DNA of 64,000 nt from Evansella clarkii (GTDB lineage Bacteria > Bacillota > Bacilli > Bacillales > Salisediminibacteriaceae): positions 4,904,072 to 4,968,071 of the forward strand of contig NZ_KV917376.1 in NCBI RefSeq assembly GCF_002019695.1, written 5' to 3'. This document shows positions 54,362-63,351 of the stretch, in pieces. Position 1 is the stretch's first letter. Each line of letters starts with the position of its first letter. The notes below the pieces were generated by a model. That model ran no database searches, was not told where the DNA came from, and was given only the letters and a program-made list of their open reading frames with translations. The translations under genes were made by a program, and so were the position numbers.

Positions 54362-55510
54362 TTATCTTGGACAGCCGATTTCTCTCGCAATAACAAGGCG
54401 CTGAATTTCCGATGTTCCTTCTCCGATTTCCATAAGCTTAGCGTCCCTTAAATACCTTTCCACATGGTATTCCTGCATGTAGCCATACCCACCGTGTATC
54501 TGAATCGCCTGGTTGCATGCCCGTGAAGCCGCTTCAGAAGCAAAAAGCTTAGCCATCGCAGCTTCTTTTTTAAACGGCTTTCCTTTGTCTTTCAGCCAGG
54601 CGGCTTTATATACAAGATTCGATGCAAGCTCCAGCTCTGTCGCCATATCTGCAAGCTTGAACTGGATTGCCTGGAAGCTGCCAATCGCTTTGCCAAACTG
54701 CTTCCTCTCCTTGCTGTAGGATAACGCAGCTTCATACGCGGCTTTTCCGATTCCAAGAGCAAGAGCCGCAATAGAAATACGTCCTCCATCAAGTGTATAA
54801 AGGAATTGATTAAAGCCTTTATCCGGATCGCCGAGGATATTTTCTTTTGGCACTCTTACATCCTCAAGCACAATTTCTGTAGTATTTGAAGCGCGGACAC
54901 CCATTTTGTCGTACTCACTCCGAACCGTCAGGCCAGGCGTATCAGTTGGCACAATGAAAGCTGAAATTTTCTTTTTGCCCCGCTCATCAGTACCATTTAT
55001 AGCTGTTACAATTACTGTCCTAGAATAACTCGTATTAGTAATCCAGCACTTTTCTCCGTTAATAACATATTCGTCTCCATCAAGCACTGCTTTCGTTCGC
55101 GTTCCTCCTGCATCTGATCCAGCATTTGGCTCTGTAAGGCCGAATGCCCCAAGGCTTTCTCCTTTCGCAAGCGGCACAAGATGCTCTTGTTTTTGTTCTT
55201 CTGTTCCGAAATAGTAAAGCGGAGATGCACCGAGGGAGACCGCTGCCGCATAGCTCAGGCCAGTACCTCCGCAGGCCTTTCCTATTTCTTCTACTGCCAG
55301 GATATATGAAATCGTATCTCCGCCGGACCCGCCGTATTCTTCAGGAAACGGTATACCGAGAAGACCCAGTTCACCCATTTTTTTAAAGTTTTCAATTGGA
55401 AACCTTTCCGTTTTGTCGAGCTCCGGGGCAAGAGGCGCGATTTCCTTTTCTGCGAAGTCACGCACCATATCCCTGATCATTACCTGTTCTTTTGTAAACG
55501 AAAAATCCAT
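54362..55510 (-). CDS. yngJ: Acyl-CoA dehydrogenase (isovaleryl/short-chain type)
   Basis: First enzyme of the operon, oxidising an acyl-CoA (isovaleryl-CoA by context). The 382-residue protein has the family signatures GAFGLTEPNAGSDAGG and QIHGGYGYMQEYHVERYLRD. In the C-terminal block it reads EIGEGTSEIQRLV, so the base Glu is at the usual short-chain position, unlike animal isovaleryl-CoA dehydrogenase. The ATG at 55510 follows GGAGGAG with eight bases between. It is preceded by a strong promoter and two palindromes. Confidence 0.9.
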   Translation of the reverse strand: MDFSFTKEQVMIRDMVRDFAEKEIAPLAPELDKTERFPIENFKKMGELGLLGIPFPEEYGGSGGDTISYILAVEEIGKACGGTGLSYAAAVSLGASPLYYFGTEEQKQEHLVPLAKGESLGAFGLTEPNAGSDAGGTRTKAVLDGDEYVINGEKCWITNTSYSRTVIVTAINGTDERGKKKISAFIVPTDTPGLTVRSEYDKMGVRASNTTEIVLEDVRVPKENILGDPDKGFNQFLYTLDGGRISIAALALGIGKAAYEAALSYSKERKQFGKAIGSFQAIQFKLADMATELELASNLVYKAAWLKDKGKPFKKEAAMAKLFASEAASRACNQAIQIHGGYGYMQEYHVERYLRDAKLMEIGEGTSEIQRLVIAREIGCPR

Positions 55511-55532
55511 TTCTCCTTCTCCTCCATTCGGA

Positions 55533-55548
55533 ATGTAAGTGCTTACAT
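55533..55548. promoter_or_regulatory. Operator-like palindrome in the leader of the leucine-degradation operon
   Basis: ATGTAAG and CTTACAT form a perfect 7-bp dyad around TG, 23 bp upstream of the first start codon and downstream of the predicted transcription start. Confidence 0.5.
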
Positions 55549-55577
55549 ATGTGGGTAAAATAAAATTCGGCAACTGA

Positions 55578-55593
55578 CTGAGCATTCGCTCAG
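55578..55593. promoter_or_regulatory. TetR/FadR-like operator palindrome
   Basis: CTGAGC-ATTC-GCTCAG is a perfect 6-bp dyad within TGACTGAGCATTCGCTCAG. The TGAnTGAnn...TCA pattern is like operators of TetR-family regulators of fatty-acid genes in Bacillus. It lies just downstream of the promoter, where a bound repressor would block transcription. Confidence 0.5.
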
Positions 55594-55614
55594 AATTATC
55601 CGATAACTAATTCC

Positions 55615-55643
55615 ATTATAATGAATGGTTTTTGAATTGACAA
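55615..55643 (-). promoter_or_regulatory. Sigma-A promoter of the leucine-degradation operon
   Basis: On the minus strand TTGTCA (55643-55638) and TATAAT (55620-55615) are 17 bp apart, near-consensus. The transcription start would be near 55608, about 98 bp before the first start codon. Confidence 0.75.
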
Positions 55644-55682
55644 TTAATTTGTAATATTTAAAACCTTGTGAATTGATGAGCT

Positions 55683-55712
55683 AACCCCCGGTACACTGTA
55701 GTACCGGGGGTT
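55683..55712 (-). terminator. Hairpin after nadA
   Basis: ACCCCCGGTAC pairs with GTACCGGGGGT, a very stable 11-bp stem 20 bp after the nadA stop. No long T-run follows on either strand, so termination may be partial. Confidence 0.6.
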
Positions 55713-55732
55713 CACAGAGAAAATATATAATA

Positions 55733-56842
55733 TTAAACGAATGCAAACATTCTTTCAATAGCTGTTTTAGCGTCAGAGGCTGTTTGCTTATTTACTTTTA
55801 TTACATTCACTGGCTCTCCCTTAATGATTCTTTCCAGCGACCAGACAAGGTGGGGCAGATCTATCCGGTTCATTGTAAGACAGGGGCACATTTCTGGGTT
55901 CAGCGAAATAATATCTTTATCTGGATGCTGAGATGCGAGCCGCTGGACGAGATTCATTTCTGTTCCCACGGCCCACTTGCTGCCTGGTTCGGCGGCTTTA
56001 ATAACATCTATGATATATTTAGTAGAGCCGTTTAAATCAGAAGCCTGAACTACTTCATAACTGCATTCCGGATGGACAAGAATTTTCCGGTTCTGCTCTG
56101 TATCCCTTAACTGTTCTATATGTTCCAGGCGAAAATTTTCATGCACAGAGCAATGGCCCTTCCATAATATCATTTTAATATCATCTGCTTTTCCGTCAGG
56201 GTACTCCATTTCTTCTTTGAGAGGATTCCATAATCCCATCTCGGATAACTCTACCCCTAAGTCAAAAGCAGTATTTCTCCCAAGATGCTGATCTGGAAGG
56301 AATAATATCCGCTTTTTTTGCTGAAACGCCCATTCCAGCATTTTTCTTGCATTTGATGAAGTAACTGTAGCTCCCCCGTTTCTTCCCACGAAAGCTTTAA
56401 TTGCTGCTGTAGAATTTACATAGGTCAGCGGAATCATTGTATCTCCGAATTCTTCCTGCAGTGCTATCCAAGCACGCTCTGTCTGTTCAATATCAGCCAT
56501 ATCCGCCATGGAGCAGCCTGCACGCATATCCGGAAGCACAACAGTTTGATTGTCGCCTGTCAATATATCTGCTGTTTCAGCCATAAAATGAACACCACAG
56601 AATACAATATAGTCTGCTTCCCTGTTCTCCGCTGAAATTTGTGCAAGCTGAAGAGAGTCACCCGCTGCATCTGCAAACTGAATAACTTCATTTTTTTGAT
56701 AATGATGGCCCGGGATAAACAGCCGGTTTCCAAGCTGGGCTTTTATCTCCCTAACTCTTGCTGCAAGTTCTTCCACAGGACGATACTTATATTTTTCAGG
56801 AATAGTCCCCTCTACCTTTTCAAACAAATTGATTCTTGCCAT
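55733..56842 (-). CDS. nadA: Quinolinate synthase NadA
   Basis: A [4Fe-4S] enzyme that condenses iminoaspartate with dihydroxyacetone phosphate to quinolinate. The 369-residue protein is of the long Bacillus type. The three cluster cysteines are in [22 protein letters not shown] and [12 protein letters not shown]. The ATG at 56842 follows GGGGG with eight bases between and lies inside the end of nadC (23-bp overlap), so nadB-nadC-nadA is one operon. Confidence 0.96.
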   Translation of the reverse strand: MARINLFEKVEGTIPEKYKYRPVEELAARVREIKAQLGNRLFIPGHHYQKNEVIQFADAAGDSLQLAQISAENREADYIVFCGVHFMAETADILTGDNQTVVLPDMRAGCSMADMADIEQTERAWIALQEEFGDTMIPLTYVNSTAAIKAFVGRNGGATVTSSNARKMLEWAFQQKKRILFLPDQHLGRNTAFDLGVELSEMGLWNPLKEEMEYPDGKADDIKMILWKGHCSVHENFRLEHIEQLRDTEQNRKILVHPECSYEVVQASDLNGSTKYIIDVIKAAEPGSKWAVGTEMNLVQRLASQHPDKDIISLNPEMCPCLTMNRIDLPHLVWSLERIIKGEPVNVIKVNKQTASDAKTAIERMFAFV

Positions 56843-57686
56843 TTTTCGTGCCCCCATTTACTTCAATATTGAAACTAATATCAAGTGCTGGCGCCGAATG
56901 TGTCAACGCCCCTGCTGATATAAAATCCACCCCGGTATTTGCATATTCATGAAGATTATCAAGCGCTATTCCTCCTGAAAGTTCCGTATAGACAGAGTCA
57001 GGTGTTTCCCTCCGCCAGACTGCTGCTTCTTCAGGAGTACAATTATCAAACATAATCACATTTGCCCCTGCTTCGACTGCTTCCCTGACTTCTTCCATGG
57101 TTTCAGCCTCTACTTCTATTTTTATCATATGGCCTGTCTTTTCCCTTACAAGGCGGACAGCTTTACTGATCGAACCGCTGCGGGCTATATGATTATCTTT
57201 AATAAGGATCGCATCATCGAGGCGGAACCTGTGATTAAACCCTCCGCCGCAGCGAACAGCATGCTTTTCCAGCATACGAAGGCCAGGAGTAGTCTTCCGT
57301 GTATCACATATTCTTGTCTTTGTACCTTCCAGCTGCTTAACAGCCTCAGCTGTTAAGGTCGCAATTCCGCTCATTCTCTGAATCAGGTTTAGGAGTACTC
57401 GTTCTGTTGCCAGCAAATCAACTGTTTTACCCTTAACTCTCCCTATGATTTCCCCTGCCCGTACATAGTCACCGTCCTTCTTGTTCATTTCAAGAATAAT
57501 ATCACTGCCAAGCAGCTTATACCCTTGTTTTAAAATATCTTCCCCTGCAAAAATACCGTCCTGTTTAGCCAGGAAGTGTGCTTCACATTTTTCATCAGCG
57601 AATATTGCCTCCGAGGTACGGTCCCCAAAGCCTATATCCTCATTAAAAAAATGTATTAATTGCTCATTCAGTAACAATTTATTCAT
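56820..57686 (-). CDS. nadC: Nicotinate-nucleotide pyrophosphorylase NadC
   Basis: Converts quinolinate and PRPP to nicotinate mononucleotide. The 288-residue protein has [15 protein letters not shown], the basic active-site residues in RKTTPGLR and [13 protein letters not shown], and [17 protein letters not shown] lies 11 bases upstream of the ATG. It is 19 bp downstream of nadB and overlaps nadA. Confidence 0.96.
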   Translation of the reverse strand: MNKLLLNEQLIHFFNEDIGFGDRTSEAIFADEKCEAHFLAKQDGIFAGEDILKQGYKLLGSDIILEMNKKDGDYVRAGEIIGRVKGKTVDLLATERVLLNLIQRMSGIATLTAEAVKQLEGTKTRICDTRKTTPGLRMLEKHAVRCGGGFNHRFRLDDAILIKDNHIARSGSISKAVRLVREKTGHMIKIEVEAETMEEVREAVEAGANVIMFDNCTPEEAAVWRRETPDSVYTELSGGIALDNLHEYANTGVDFISAGALTHSAPALDISFNIEVNGGTKNGKNQFV

Positions 57687-57705
57687 TTTATCCCATGCTC
57701 CTCTG

Positions 57706-59280
57706 CTAATTTTTCACCGGTAATCTTTCAGGCTGAAGCTGCCTGATAATTTGCTTTCCCTGCCATGCATATTGGTCCGGCTTTGGAAAATCAGTACGGT
57801 AGTGTGCTCCGCGGCTTTCTGTTCTCTCAAGGGCAGACCGGGCCATCAGCCATGCAGTCAGCAGCATATTCGAACGTTCAATTTTTTCCCTGTTCCACCC
57901 TGTTCTGTCTGCATAGGCATGATATTCTGCACCTTGTTCCTGTAGCCAGGCTTCCAGACTCTTAAGCTTCTCTTCGTTTCTTTCAACACCGAGAGATACA
58001 GTGATTTTGCTTTGGATTTCTTTTCTGGATGGTAAAGCAGGCACCTTACAGCTGGTGTTTTGTTTTTCGAAATGCTGATTATGCCGGATTTGAGCTGGAG
58101 TAATTTTTTCAGCTTCTATTAAAATACTTTCAGCCGCTCTTTCGCTAAATACAAGTGCTTCAAGCAAGGAATTGCTCGCCAGTCTGTTTGCTCCATGAAC
58201 CCCGGTTCTTGCTGTTTCACCTATAGCATACAGCCCTGGAAGCGTTGTCCTGCCGAAAGTGTCAGTAAGAACGCCTCCCATCAGGAAATGAGCTCCGGGT
58301 GAAACAGGAATCCGGTTACTATCCAGAGAAATACCAGCGTCCTGGCATATTTTATAGATTGCAGGAAACCTCTCTCTGAAATTATTAATAGGTGTTATAT
58401 CTAAATAAACTTGTTTTTTCTGCCGAACATACCCCTCGATAACTCGGGCAACAATATCCCGTGGAGCCAGATCCTTCAGCGGATGGACTCCCTTCATAAT
58501 AGGACAGCCTTTCTCATCCGTCAGAATGGCGCCCTCCCCGCGGATTGCTTCAGAAGCAAGACCGGCTGTTTTCCCGTTTTGAACTATAAGAGTTGGATGA
58601 AACTGAAGGAATTCAAGATCTGATAAAGCTGCTCCTGCACGGTAAGCCATTGCAATACCATCACCGATAATGGAAGTGTCATTACTCGTCTGCTGAAATA
58701 ATACGCCGCATCCCCCGGTTGCTAAAATTGTGAAATGTGCACGGTGGCCGCATATTCTTCCACCCGTTCCTTTTGTTATTATTCCGGAGCATTTTCCGCC
58801 TTCTGAAAGCAACTCTACTGCCTGTTCATTTTCATAGATTTGTATATCAGAAGATAATGCAGCCTTGTCATAGAGATACTGCATCATCCGTACACCTGTC
58901 TGGTCTCCCCCTGCGTGGAGGATTCGCCTCTTTCCGTGAGCTCCTTCCATTCCAAGAAGATAGCTTCCGGAAGAATCTGTATCAAATGACATACCCGCGG
59001 CGATCCATCTGTTTAATCGTGTTACTCCTTCTTTAACGAGGAGCGATACTGCGCCATGATCGTTATGTAAGCAGCCTGCCTTTAGTGTGTCGGAATAATG
59101 ATGAAAGGGTGAATCATTATTATGGACGGCTGCGGCAATTCCCCCTTGAGCTCTCCAGGAATTACAGTTGTTTTTCAGCTTCTTTGTAAATATTTTCACA
59201 TTCATCTTCCCGGCTAATTTATTGGCAGCTACAAGGGCGGACATTCCCCCTCCTATGATAATGACATCATGCTTTTTCAT
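57706..59280 (-). CDS. nadB: L-aspartate oxidase NadB
   Basis: FAD enzyme that oxidises aspartate to iminoaspartate, the NadA substrate. The 524-residue protein has the FAD motif VIIGGGMSALVAA, WRAQGGIAAAV, LEFLQFHPT, and GVHGANRLASNSLLEAL. AAAAGGTG precedes the ATG. It is the first gene of nadB-nadC-nadA and is divergent from nifS. Confidence 0.96.
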   Translation of the reverse strand: MKKHDVIIIGGGMSALVAANKLAGKMNVKIFTKKLKNNCNSWRAQGGIAAAVHNNDSPFHHYSDTLKAGCLHNDHGAVSLLVKEGVTRLNRWIAAGMSFDTDSSGSYLLGMEGAHGKRRILHAGGDQTGVRMMQYLYDKAALSSDIQIYENEQAVELLSEGGKCSGIITKGTGGRICGHRAHFTILATGGCGVLFQQTSNDTSIIGDGIAMAYRAGAALSDLEFLQFHPTLIVQNGKTAGLASEAIRGEGAILTDEKGCPIMKGVHPLKDLAPRDIVARVIEGYVRQKKQVYLDITPINNFRERFPAIYKICQDAGISLDSNRIPVSPGAHFLMGGVLTDTFGRTTLPGLYAIGETARTGVHGANRLASNSLLEALVFSERAAESILIEAEKITPAQIRHNQHFEKQNTSCKVPALPSRKEIQSKITVSLGVERNEEKLKSLEAWLQEQGAEYHAYADRTGWNREKIERSNMLLTAWLMARSALERTESRGAHYRTDFPKPDQYAWQGKQIIRQLQPERLPVKN

Positions 59281-59307
59281 TGTTCACCTGCACCTTTTCT
59301 TTACATC

Positions 59308-59317
59308 TGTCTTGACA
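59308..59317. promoter_or_regulatory. Candidate NiaR operator overlapping the nifS promoter
   Basis: TGTC-TT-GACA is a perfect dyad. Its right half is the TTGACA -35 of a plus-strand promoter (59312-59317) with TTAAAC or TAAACT about 17-18 bp downstream. The site lies between the divergent nad and nifS-niaR units, where NiaR is known to act in B. subtilis. Confidence 0.5.
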
Positions 59318-59375
59318 CCTATATTTACACAAAATTAAACTAAAGACAAGAAGATTTTAAAAATGAGGGATATTA

Positions 59376-60524
59376 ATGATATATTTAGACCATGCGGCTG
59401 CTACCCCGATGTCTCCTACAGCTTTAGGAGCATATGTAAAAGCTGCCGAAGAATATTTTGCAAATACAAGCAGCCTCCATGAACAAGGAGAAAAATCAAA
59501 ACAGCTGCTGGAAAAATGCCGTGCCGAAACAGCCCAAATTATTCAAGCCTCCCCAAACGAAATATTTTTTACAAGTGGAGGAACTGAGTCTAATATACTT
59601 GCTTTAGAAGCTATATTTTCGGCAAACGGACAAGCTGACAGCCACGTAATTACTTCAGCAGCAGAACATCCATCAGTTCAAACTTTTTTTAAAAAGCTTG
59701 AATCAAAGGGTATAGAAGTGAGCTATCTCGGAGTGGATTCTTCCGGGCAAATCAGCGTGGAGGAACTAAAGCAGACTATTAAGCGAAATACAGTACTTGC
59801 TTCTATACAGCATGTAAACTCTGAAACAGGAACGATCCAGCCTCTTCATGAGATAGGAACTGTGTTGAGGGAATCGGGTGTTATTTTTCACAGCGACTGT
59901 GTCCAGTCTTTTACTAAACTTCCGATACAAGTGGACAAATTGCCGGCAGACGCCCTTTCTTTTTCCGGCCATAAAATTTACGGTCCAAAGGGAACGGGTG
60001 CTGTTTATCTTTCATCACGTATAAAATGGGATTCCGTTAATCCCCTTACAACACATGAATCCGGTTTCCGCCCCGGGACAATAAACCTTCCTGGGATTGC
60101 GTCTTTCACCGCAGCAGCAATTGAATCCGTTGAAAATCAAACCTCGGGGCTTGAGTATATCCGTGGATTAAGAGAGTTATTTTTTGAAGAATTAAAACCT
60201 TTCACGCAAAAGTTTTTAGTTGAAGGTTCATCAGACGAGGCGCAGCTGCCGCACATAATCGGTATGGGAATTGAAGGCTATGAAGGCCAGTATATCCTCT
60301 TGACACTGGACAGGTACGGAATTTGTATATCAACCGGCAGTGCATGCCAGTCCGGCAAACAGGACCCTTCTGTAATGATGCAGGCCTTAAACCGGACACC
60401 CCAGGAAGCAAGGCGTTTTTTCAGGATTTCCTTAGGTGTTAACAATACGAAAGAAGAAATTATCAGAACTGCTGAAGTGATTAAAGAGTGTATTTATGAA
60501 AGAGAGGGAAACGCATATGGCTGA
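59376..60524 (+). CDS. nifS: Cysteine desulfurase NifS (nad-linked)
   Basis: PLP enzyme that releases sulfur from cysteine; the nad-linked copy supplies NadA cluster assembly. The 382-residue protein has FTSGGTESN, the PLP lysine in SFSGHKIYGPKGTG, and the catalytic cysteine in STGSACQSGKQ. GAGGGAT precedes the ATG. It overlaps niaR by 8 bp and is divergent from nadB, as in B. subtilis. Confidence 0.94.
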   Translation: MIYLDHAAATPMSPTALGAYVKAAEEYFANTSSLHEQGEKSKQLLEKCRAETAQIIQASPNEIFFTSGGTESNILALEAIFSANGQADSHVITSAAEHPSVQTFFKKLESKGIEVSYLGVDSSGQISVEELKQTIKRNTVLASIQHVNSETGTIQPLHEIGTVLRESGVIFHSDCVQSFTKLPIQVDKLPADALSFSGHKIYGPKGTGAVYLSSRIKWDSVNPLTTHESGFRPGTINLPGIASFTAAAIESVENQTSGLEYIRGLRELFFEELKPFTQKFLVEGSSDEAQLPHIIGMGIEGYEGQYILLTLDRYGICISTGSACQSGKQDPSVMMQALNRTPQEARRFFRISLGVNNTKEEIIRTAEVIKECIYEREGNAYG

Positions 60525-61053
60525 AAAGAAAAAATGGCTAGGCGAGGAAAGGAGGAAGAGAATATTAACACTGCTGCAGGAACGGCAGGATCCTCAAACA
60601 GGAGGAATGCTTGCTGAAGAGGTAAATGTCAGCCGCCAGGTCATCGTACAGGATGTATCATTGCTGAAAGCACAGAACATTCCCATAGTAGCAACAAGCC
60701 AGGGGTATATACTTACTTCGGCAGATGAGGGTACGCTGCCTTTCTCCCGGGTAATTGCCTGTAAACACTCGCCTGAAAAAACCGAAGAGGAACTTTTCAT
60801 TCTCGTAGATCATGGGGTGCTTGTTAAGGATGTGAAAGTCGAACACCCGGTTTACGGAGATATTACAGCATCAGTAATGGTAAACAACCGGAAAGAAGTA
60901 AAAGAATTTATAAAGAAAATTACATCAACAAAAGCCGCCTACTTGTCTGAACTAACTGACGGAGTACATCTTCATACGCTTGAAGCAAAGTCAGGCGAAG
61001 ACCTTGATGATGCAATCGCAGAGCTGCGGCAAGCAGGTTTTCTGCTGGATTAA
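60517..61053 (+). CDS. niaR: NAD biosynthesis repressor NiaR
   Basis: A nicotinic-acid-responsive repressor of nad genes (YrxA of B. subtilis). The 178-residue protein has an N-terminal HTH_11 domain (GGMLAEEVNVSRQVIVQDVS) and a C-terminal 3H domain with conserved histidines in LVDHGVLVKDV, VEHPVYGDI and DGVHLHTLE. The ATG at 60517 lies inside the end of nifS with AGAGGGA upstream. Confidence 0.95.
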   Translation: MAEKKKWLGEERRKRILTLLQERQDPQTGGMLAEEVNVSRQVIVQDVSLLKAQNIPIVATSQGYILTSADEGTLPFSRVIACKHSPEKTEEELFILVDHGVLVKDVKVEHPVYGDITASVMVNNRKEVKEFIKKITSTKAAYLSELTDGVHLHTLEAKSGEDLDDAIAELRQAGFLLD

Positions 61054-61390
61054 AAATAGCGCAAGAGCATTAATCACGAGTGGCAGGTGAACACTAAGTT
61101 GAGTATTCAGCTAAAGTGAAATAACCGGAGCTTTTCCGGTTATTTGCAGTCTGGAGGTTGTTTTTCGGTGATATAAGGGGAGATATTCCGGTTATGCAAA
61201 ACTAAAACTACTATTTTCTAATTTTTCCAGTCAATAGGCGGAATCTTTCCGCCTATTTAAGCTTTTTTTAATAATAATTATGAATTAACCGGAATTTTTC
61301 CGGCTATTTATTAAATCGGCTGCATGACTGCTTAACCTGCCTCCCAGCCAATAAGTTCAACACGCTTGATTCTCTCCCTCTGCCAGTCTC
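61054..61390. repeat. Gene-free stretch made of dispersed repeats
   Basis: 61059-61085 (AGCGCAAGAGCATTAATCACG) is a relative of the sequence at 33538. 61119-61257 is the second copy of the CCGG-hairpin repeat. A further AACCGGAATTTTTCCGG hairpin follows near 61286. No gene was seen. Confidence 0.7.
61119..61257 (+). repeat. Dispersed CCGG-hairpin repeat, copy 2
   Basis: Aligned with the minus strand of 11878-12018. Palindromes ATAACCGGAGCTTTTCCGGTTAT-like and AATAGGCGG...CCGCCTATT are complete here, so this copy may be the less decayed one. Confidence 0.75.
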
Positions 61391-62128
61391 TTACCAAAAA
61401 GTTAAAATATCCAGCACCCCTAACACAATCATAAAACTCCCTGCAGTACGCTGGACAATTAAGCCTATTCTTTTACCTTTCTTTATCACTTTTCCGCTCA
61501 GGCCTAAATACCAGATGATGAAGATAACGGCGAGAAACGGCAACGACGTTCCTATTGCAAACAGGCTGGGCAGTACGGCCCCATAGGCAGTTGATAGAGT
61601 CATAGGCATTAACAGTATAAAGAACAGCAAAAACATTGTAGGACAGAAGCCAAGAGAAAAGCTGAAGCCGAGCATAAACGCTCCCCATTTTCCTCTTCTC
61701 TTTTCTCCTTTTTCATAAGCTGATTGTTTCCACAGATTGAGCGTCCAGTTCCATCTGAATAGCCCCAGCATATATATACCAATCAGGATAAGCACTGGTC
61801 CAAGCACTTTTCTCATTGGCTCGAAAAACAATGGAAGCTGCTGCTGAAATTCCTGTCCTAATAAGTAAACAATCAGGCCCAGGCCTGAAAATGCAACGAT
61901 CTTTCCAATCATGTAATAAACTGTATCAGACCAGGAAATACCCCGGTTTAATGAATTAGTGCCATATAGAGTTATTGCACTGACGTTTCCTGAAAACTGG
62001 CATGGCGCCAGAGCACCTACAACACCGAGCATTAATGCAAAAACGATTGGAATAGATTCCATACTGTTGGCAGCGTGCATAAACGGTTCCCTAAGCATTG
62101 AACTAATTTGGTCTACATATTGAAACAT
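61391..62128 (-). CDS. CcdA/DsbD-like membrane protein
   Basis: A 245-residue membrane protein with about six helices. The helix-one motif reads ALAPCQFSGNVSAIT and the matching half LGFCPTMFLLFF, each with one conserved cysteine. It is more divergent than the CcdA at 10.9 kb. Members of this branch are annotated as cytochrome c biogenesis, sulfite export or metal-linked proteins; the role here is open. The ATG at 62128 follows AGGAGA. No partner gene is adjacent. Confidence 0.75.
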   Translation of the reverse strand: MFQYVDQISSMLREPFMHAANSMESIPIVFALMLGVVGALAPCQFSGNVSAITLYGTNSLNRGISWSDTVYYMIGKIVAFSGLGLIVYLLGQEFQQQLPLFFEPMRKVLGPVLILIGIYMLGLFRWNWTLNLWKQSAYEKGEKRRGKWGAFMLGFSFSLGFCPTMFLLFFILLMPMTLSTAYGAVLPSLFAIGTSLPFLAVIFIIWYLGLSGKVIKKGKRIGLIVQRTAGSFMIVLGVLDILTFW

Positions 62129-62326
62129 AATTTTAAGTCTCCTGTTTTTTAATAGCTTACATAAACAGTTTACCAAAGTCATAGTCAAAATTTGTGAAGA
62201 ATGAATGAATTCTTAATGGTATACTTAAATACATAATAGCCCCTGGGGTGAAAACAATTAACTGAATGTAATACAGGAAGTTTACTATTGTAATATTGAA
62301 TACTACTACTTGGAGGCAGGCTGAAA

Positions 62327-63163
62327 ATGGATAAGCTGAAAAGCTGTGCTGATTACTTTAAAGAAAACTCGGAATATCTGGCTGAAGAAATTGTTGAAGG
62401 AGTAATAAGCAGAATGGAGCTTAAAATCTCCGAGCATGAAAAGAGCCAGGCTTTAAATATGTATATAAATTTACTGGATTTCCTGGGTCAGTCTATTAAA
62501 GATGAGAAAGATGGAGTACCAGTTTCTTTAATTGAATGGAGTAAAGAAAATGCAGCCTCCATTGTCTCAGACAAAAACGGGATTTCGGACATTATTACCC
62601 GTTATCCGCCAACGAGGGATATTTTCATTGAAATTATAACCGGGATTAGTATAGAGTGCGGGCTGTCACTTAAGGAACTTGCTTTTGTAATTAAACGGAT
62701 TAACGGCATACTGGATGCCAGCCTTAACGAAACGGTCTTTGCTTTTGAACGTCTGTCAGCAGAGTATAAAAGCGAGGCACAAAGAGAAATTGCCAGATTG
62801 TCGGCTCCTGTCGTTCCAGTGAAGGAGGGAATAGCCATTCTCCCTTTGATTGGCAACATCGATTCTTTTAGAGCTGGATATATAATGGAATCTGTAATAC
62901 CAGAGATCGAAAGCAAAGGGATTGATATTCTGATAGCCGACTTTTCCGGAATCTTTACGATAGATTCGTATGTCGCAAGCAATCTGCATCAAATCGGGCA
63001 AATGCTCCGGCTTATGGGAGTTAGAGTAATTACTACCGGGCTCCGTCCCGATATAGTTCAGAGTGTGACAAAAAGCGGTATTAACATGTCCTCGTCTGAA
63101 ATATATTCTACCGTCAAACAGGCATTGTCCAGTCTTGAACAAAGTACTAATACTCCTGATTAA
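62327..63163 (+). CDS. RsbR-type STAS-domain protein
   Basis: A 278-residue RsbT co-antagonist-like protein. The N-terminal ~160 residues are a helical sensor domain; the linker ARLSAPVVPVKEGIAILPLI and the STAS domain follow. In the phosphorylation-site region it reads IADFSGIFTIDS, with Ser where RsbR has Thr171. RsbR paralogues build the stressosome that controls sigma B. No rsbS, rsbT or sigB gene is nearby, so it would act in trans. GGAGG precedes the ATG. Confidence 0.85.
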   Translation: MDKLKSCADYFKENSEYLAEEIVEGVISRMELKISEHEKSQALNMYINLLDFLGQSIKDEKDGVPVSLIEWSKENAASIVSDKNGISDIITRYPPTRDIFIEIITGISIECGLSLKELAFVIKRINGILDASLNETVFAFERLSAEYKSEAQREIARLSAPVVPVKEGIAILPLIGNIDSFRAGYIMESVIPEIESKGIDILIADFSGIFTIDSYVASNLHQIGQMLRLMGVRVITTGLRPDIVQSVTKSGINMSSSEIYSTVKQALSSLEQSTNTPD

Positions 63164-63170
63164 CAGTAAA

Positions 63171-63208
63171 GCGGATGGGCCATGTGCAGCCCGTCCGTTT
63201 CTCTTTTA
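63171..63208 (+). terminator. Terminator of the RsbR-type gene
   Basis: GCGGATGGGC pairs with GCCCGTCCGT (two G-U pairs) around an eight-base loop, followed by TTCTCTTTT. Confidence 0.75.
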
Positions 63209-63298
63209 CATTTCCCCGCCCTATTTAATACATAACTACCCTTTTCATATCCTTTACCGGCCGCTAACCTGCCGTCCATTAAACATATTCTTCAGTTA

Positions 63299-63325
63299 TG
63301 AAACTTTTCCTGCGAATGTACTGTC
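63299..63325 (+). promoter_or_regulatory. Candidate autoregulatory ECF promoter
   Basis: TGAAAC (63299-63304) and CTGTC (63321-63325) are 16 bp apart, resembling ECF promoters (AAC -35, CGT-like -10). It sits 27 bp upstream of the sigma factor start codon. Confidence 0.4.
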
Positions 63326-63351
63326 AAATAAATGAGAGGAGGCCGGAAAGC

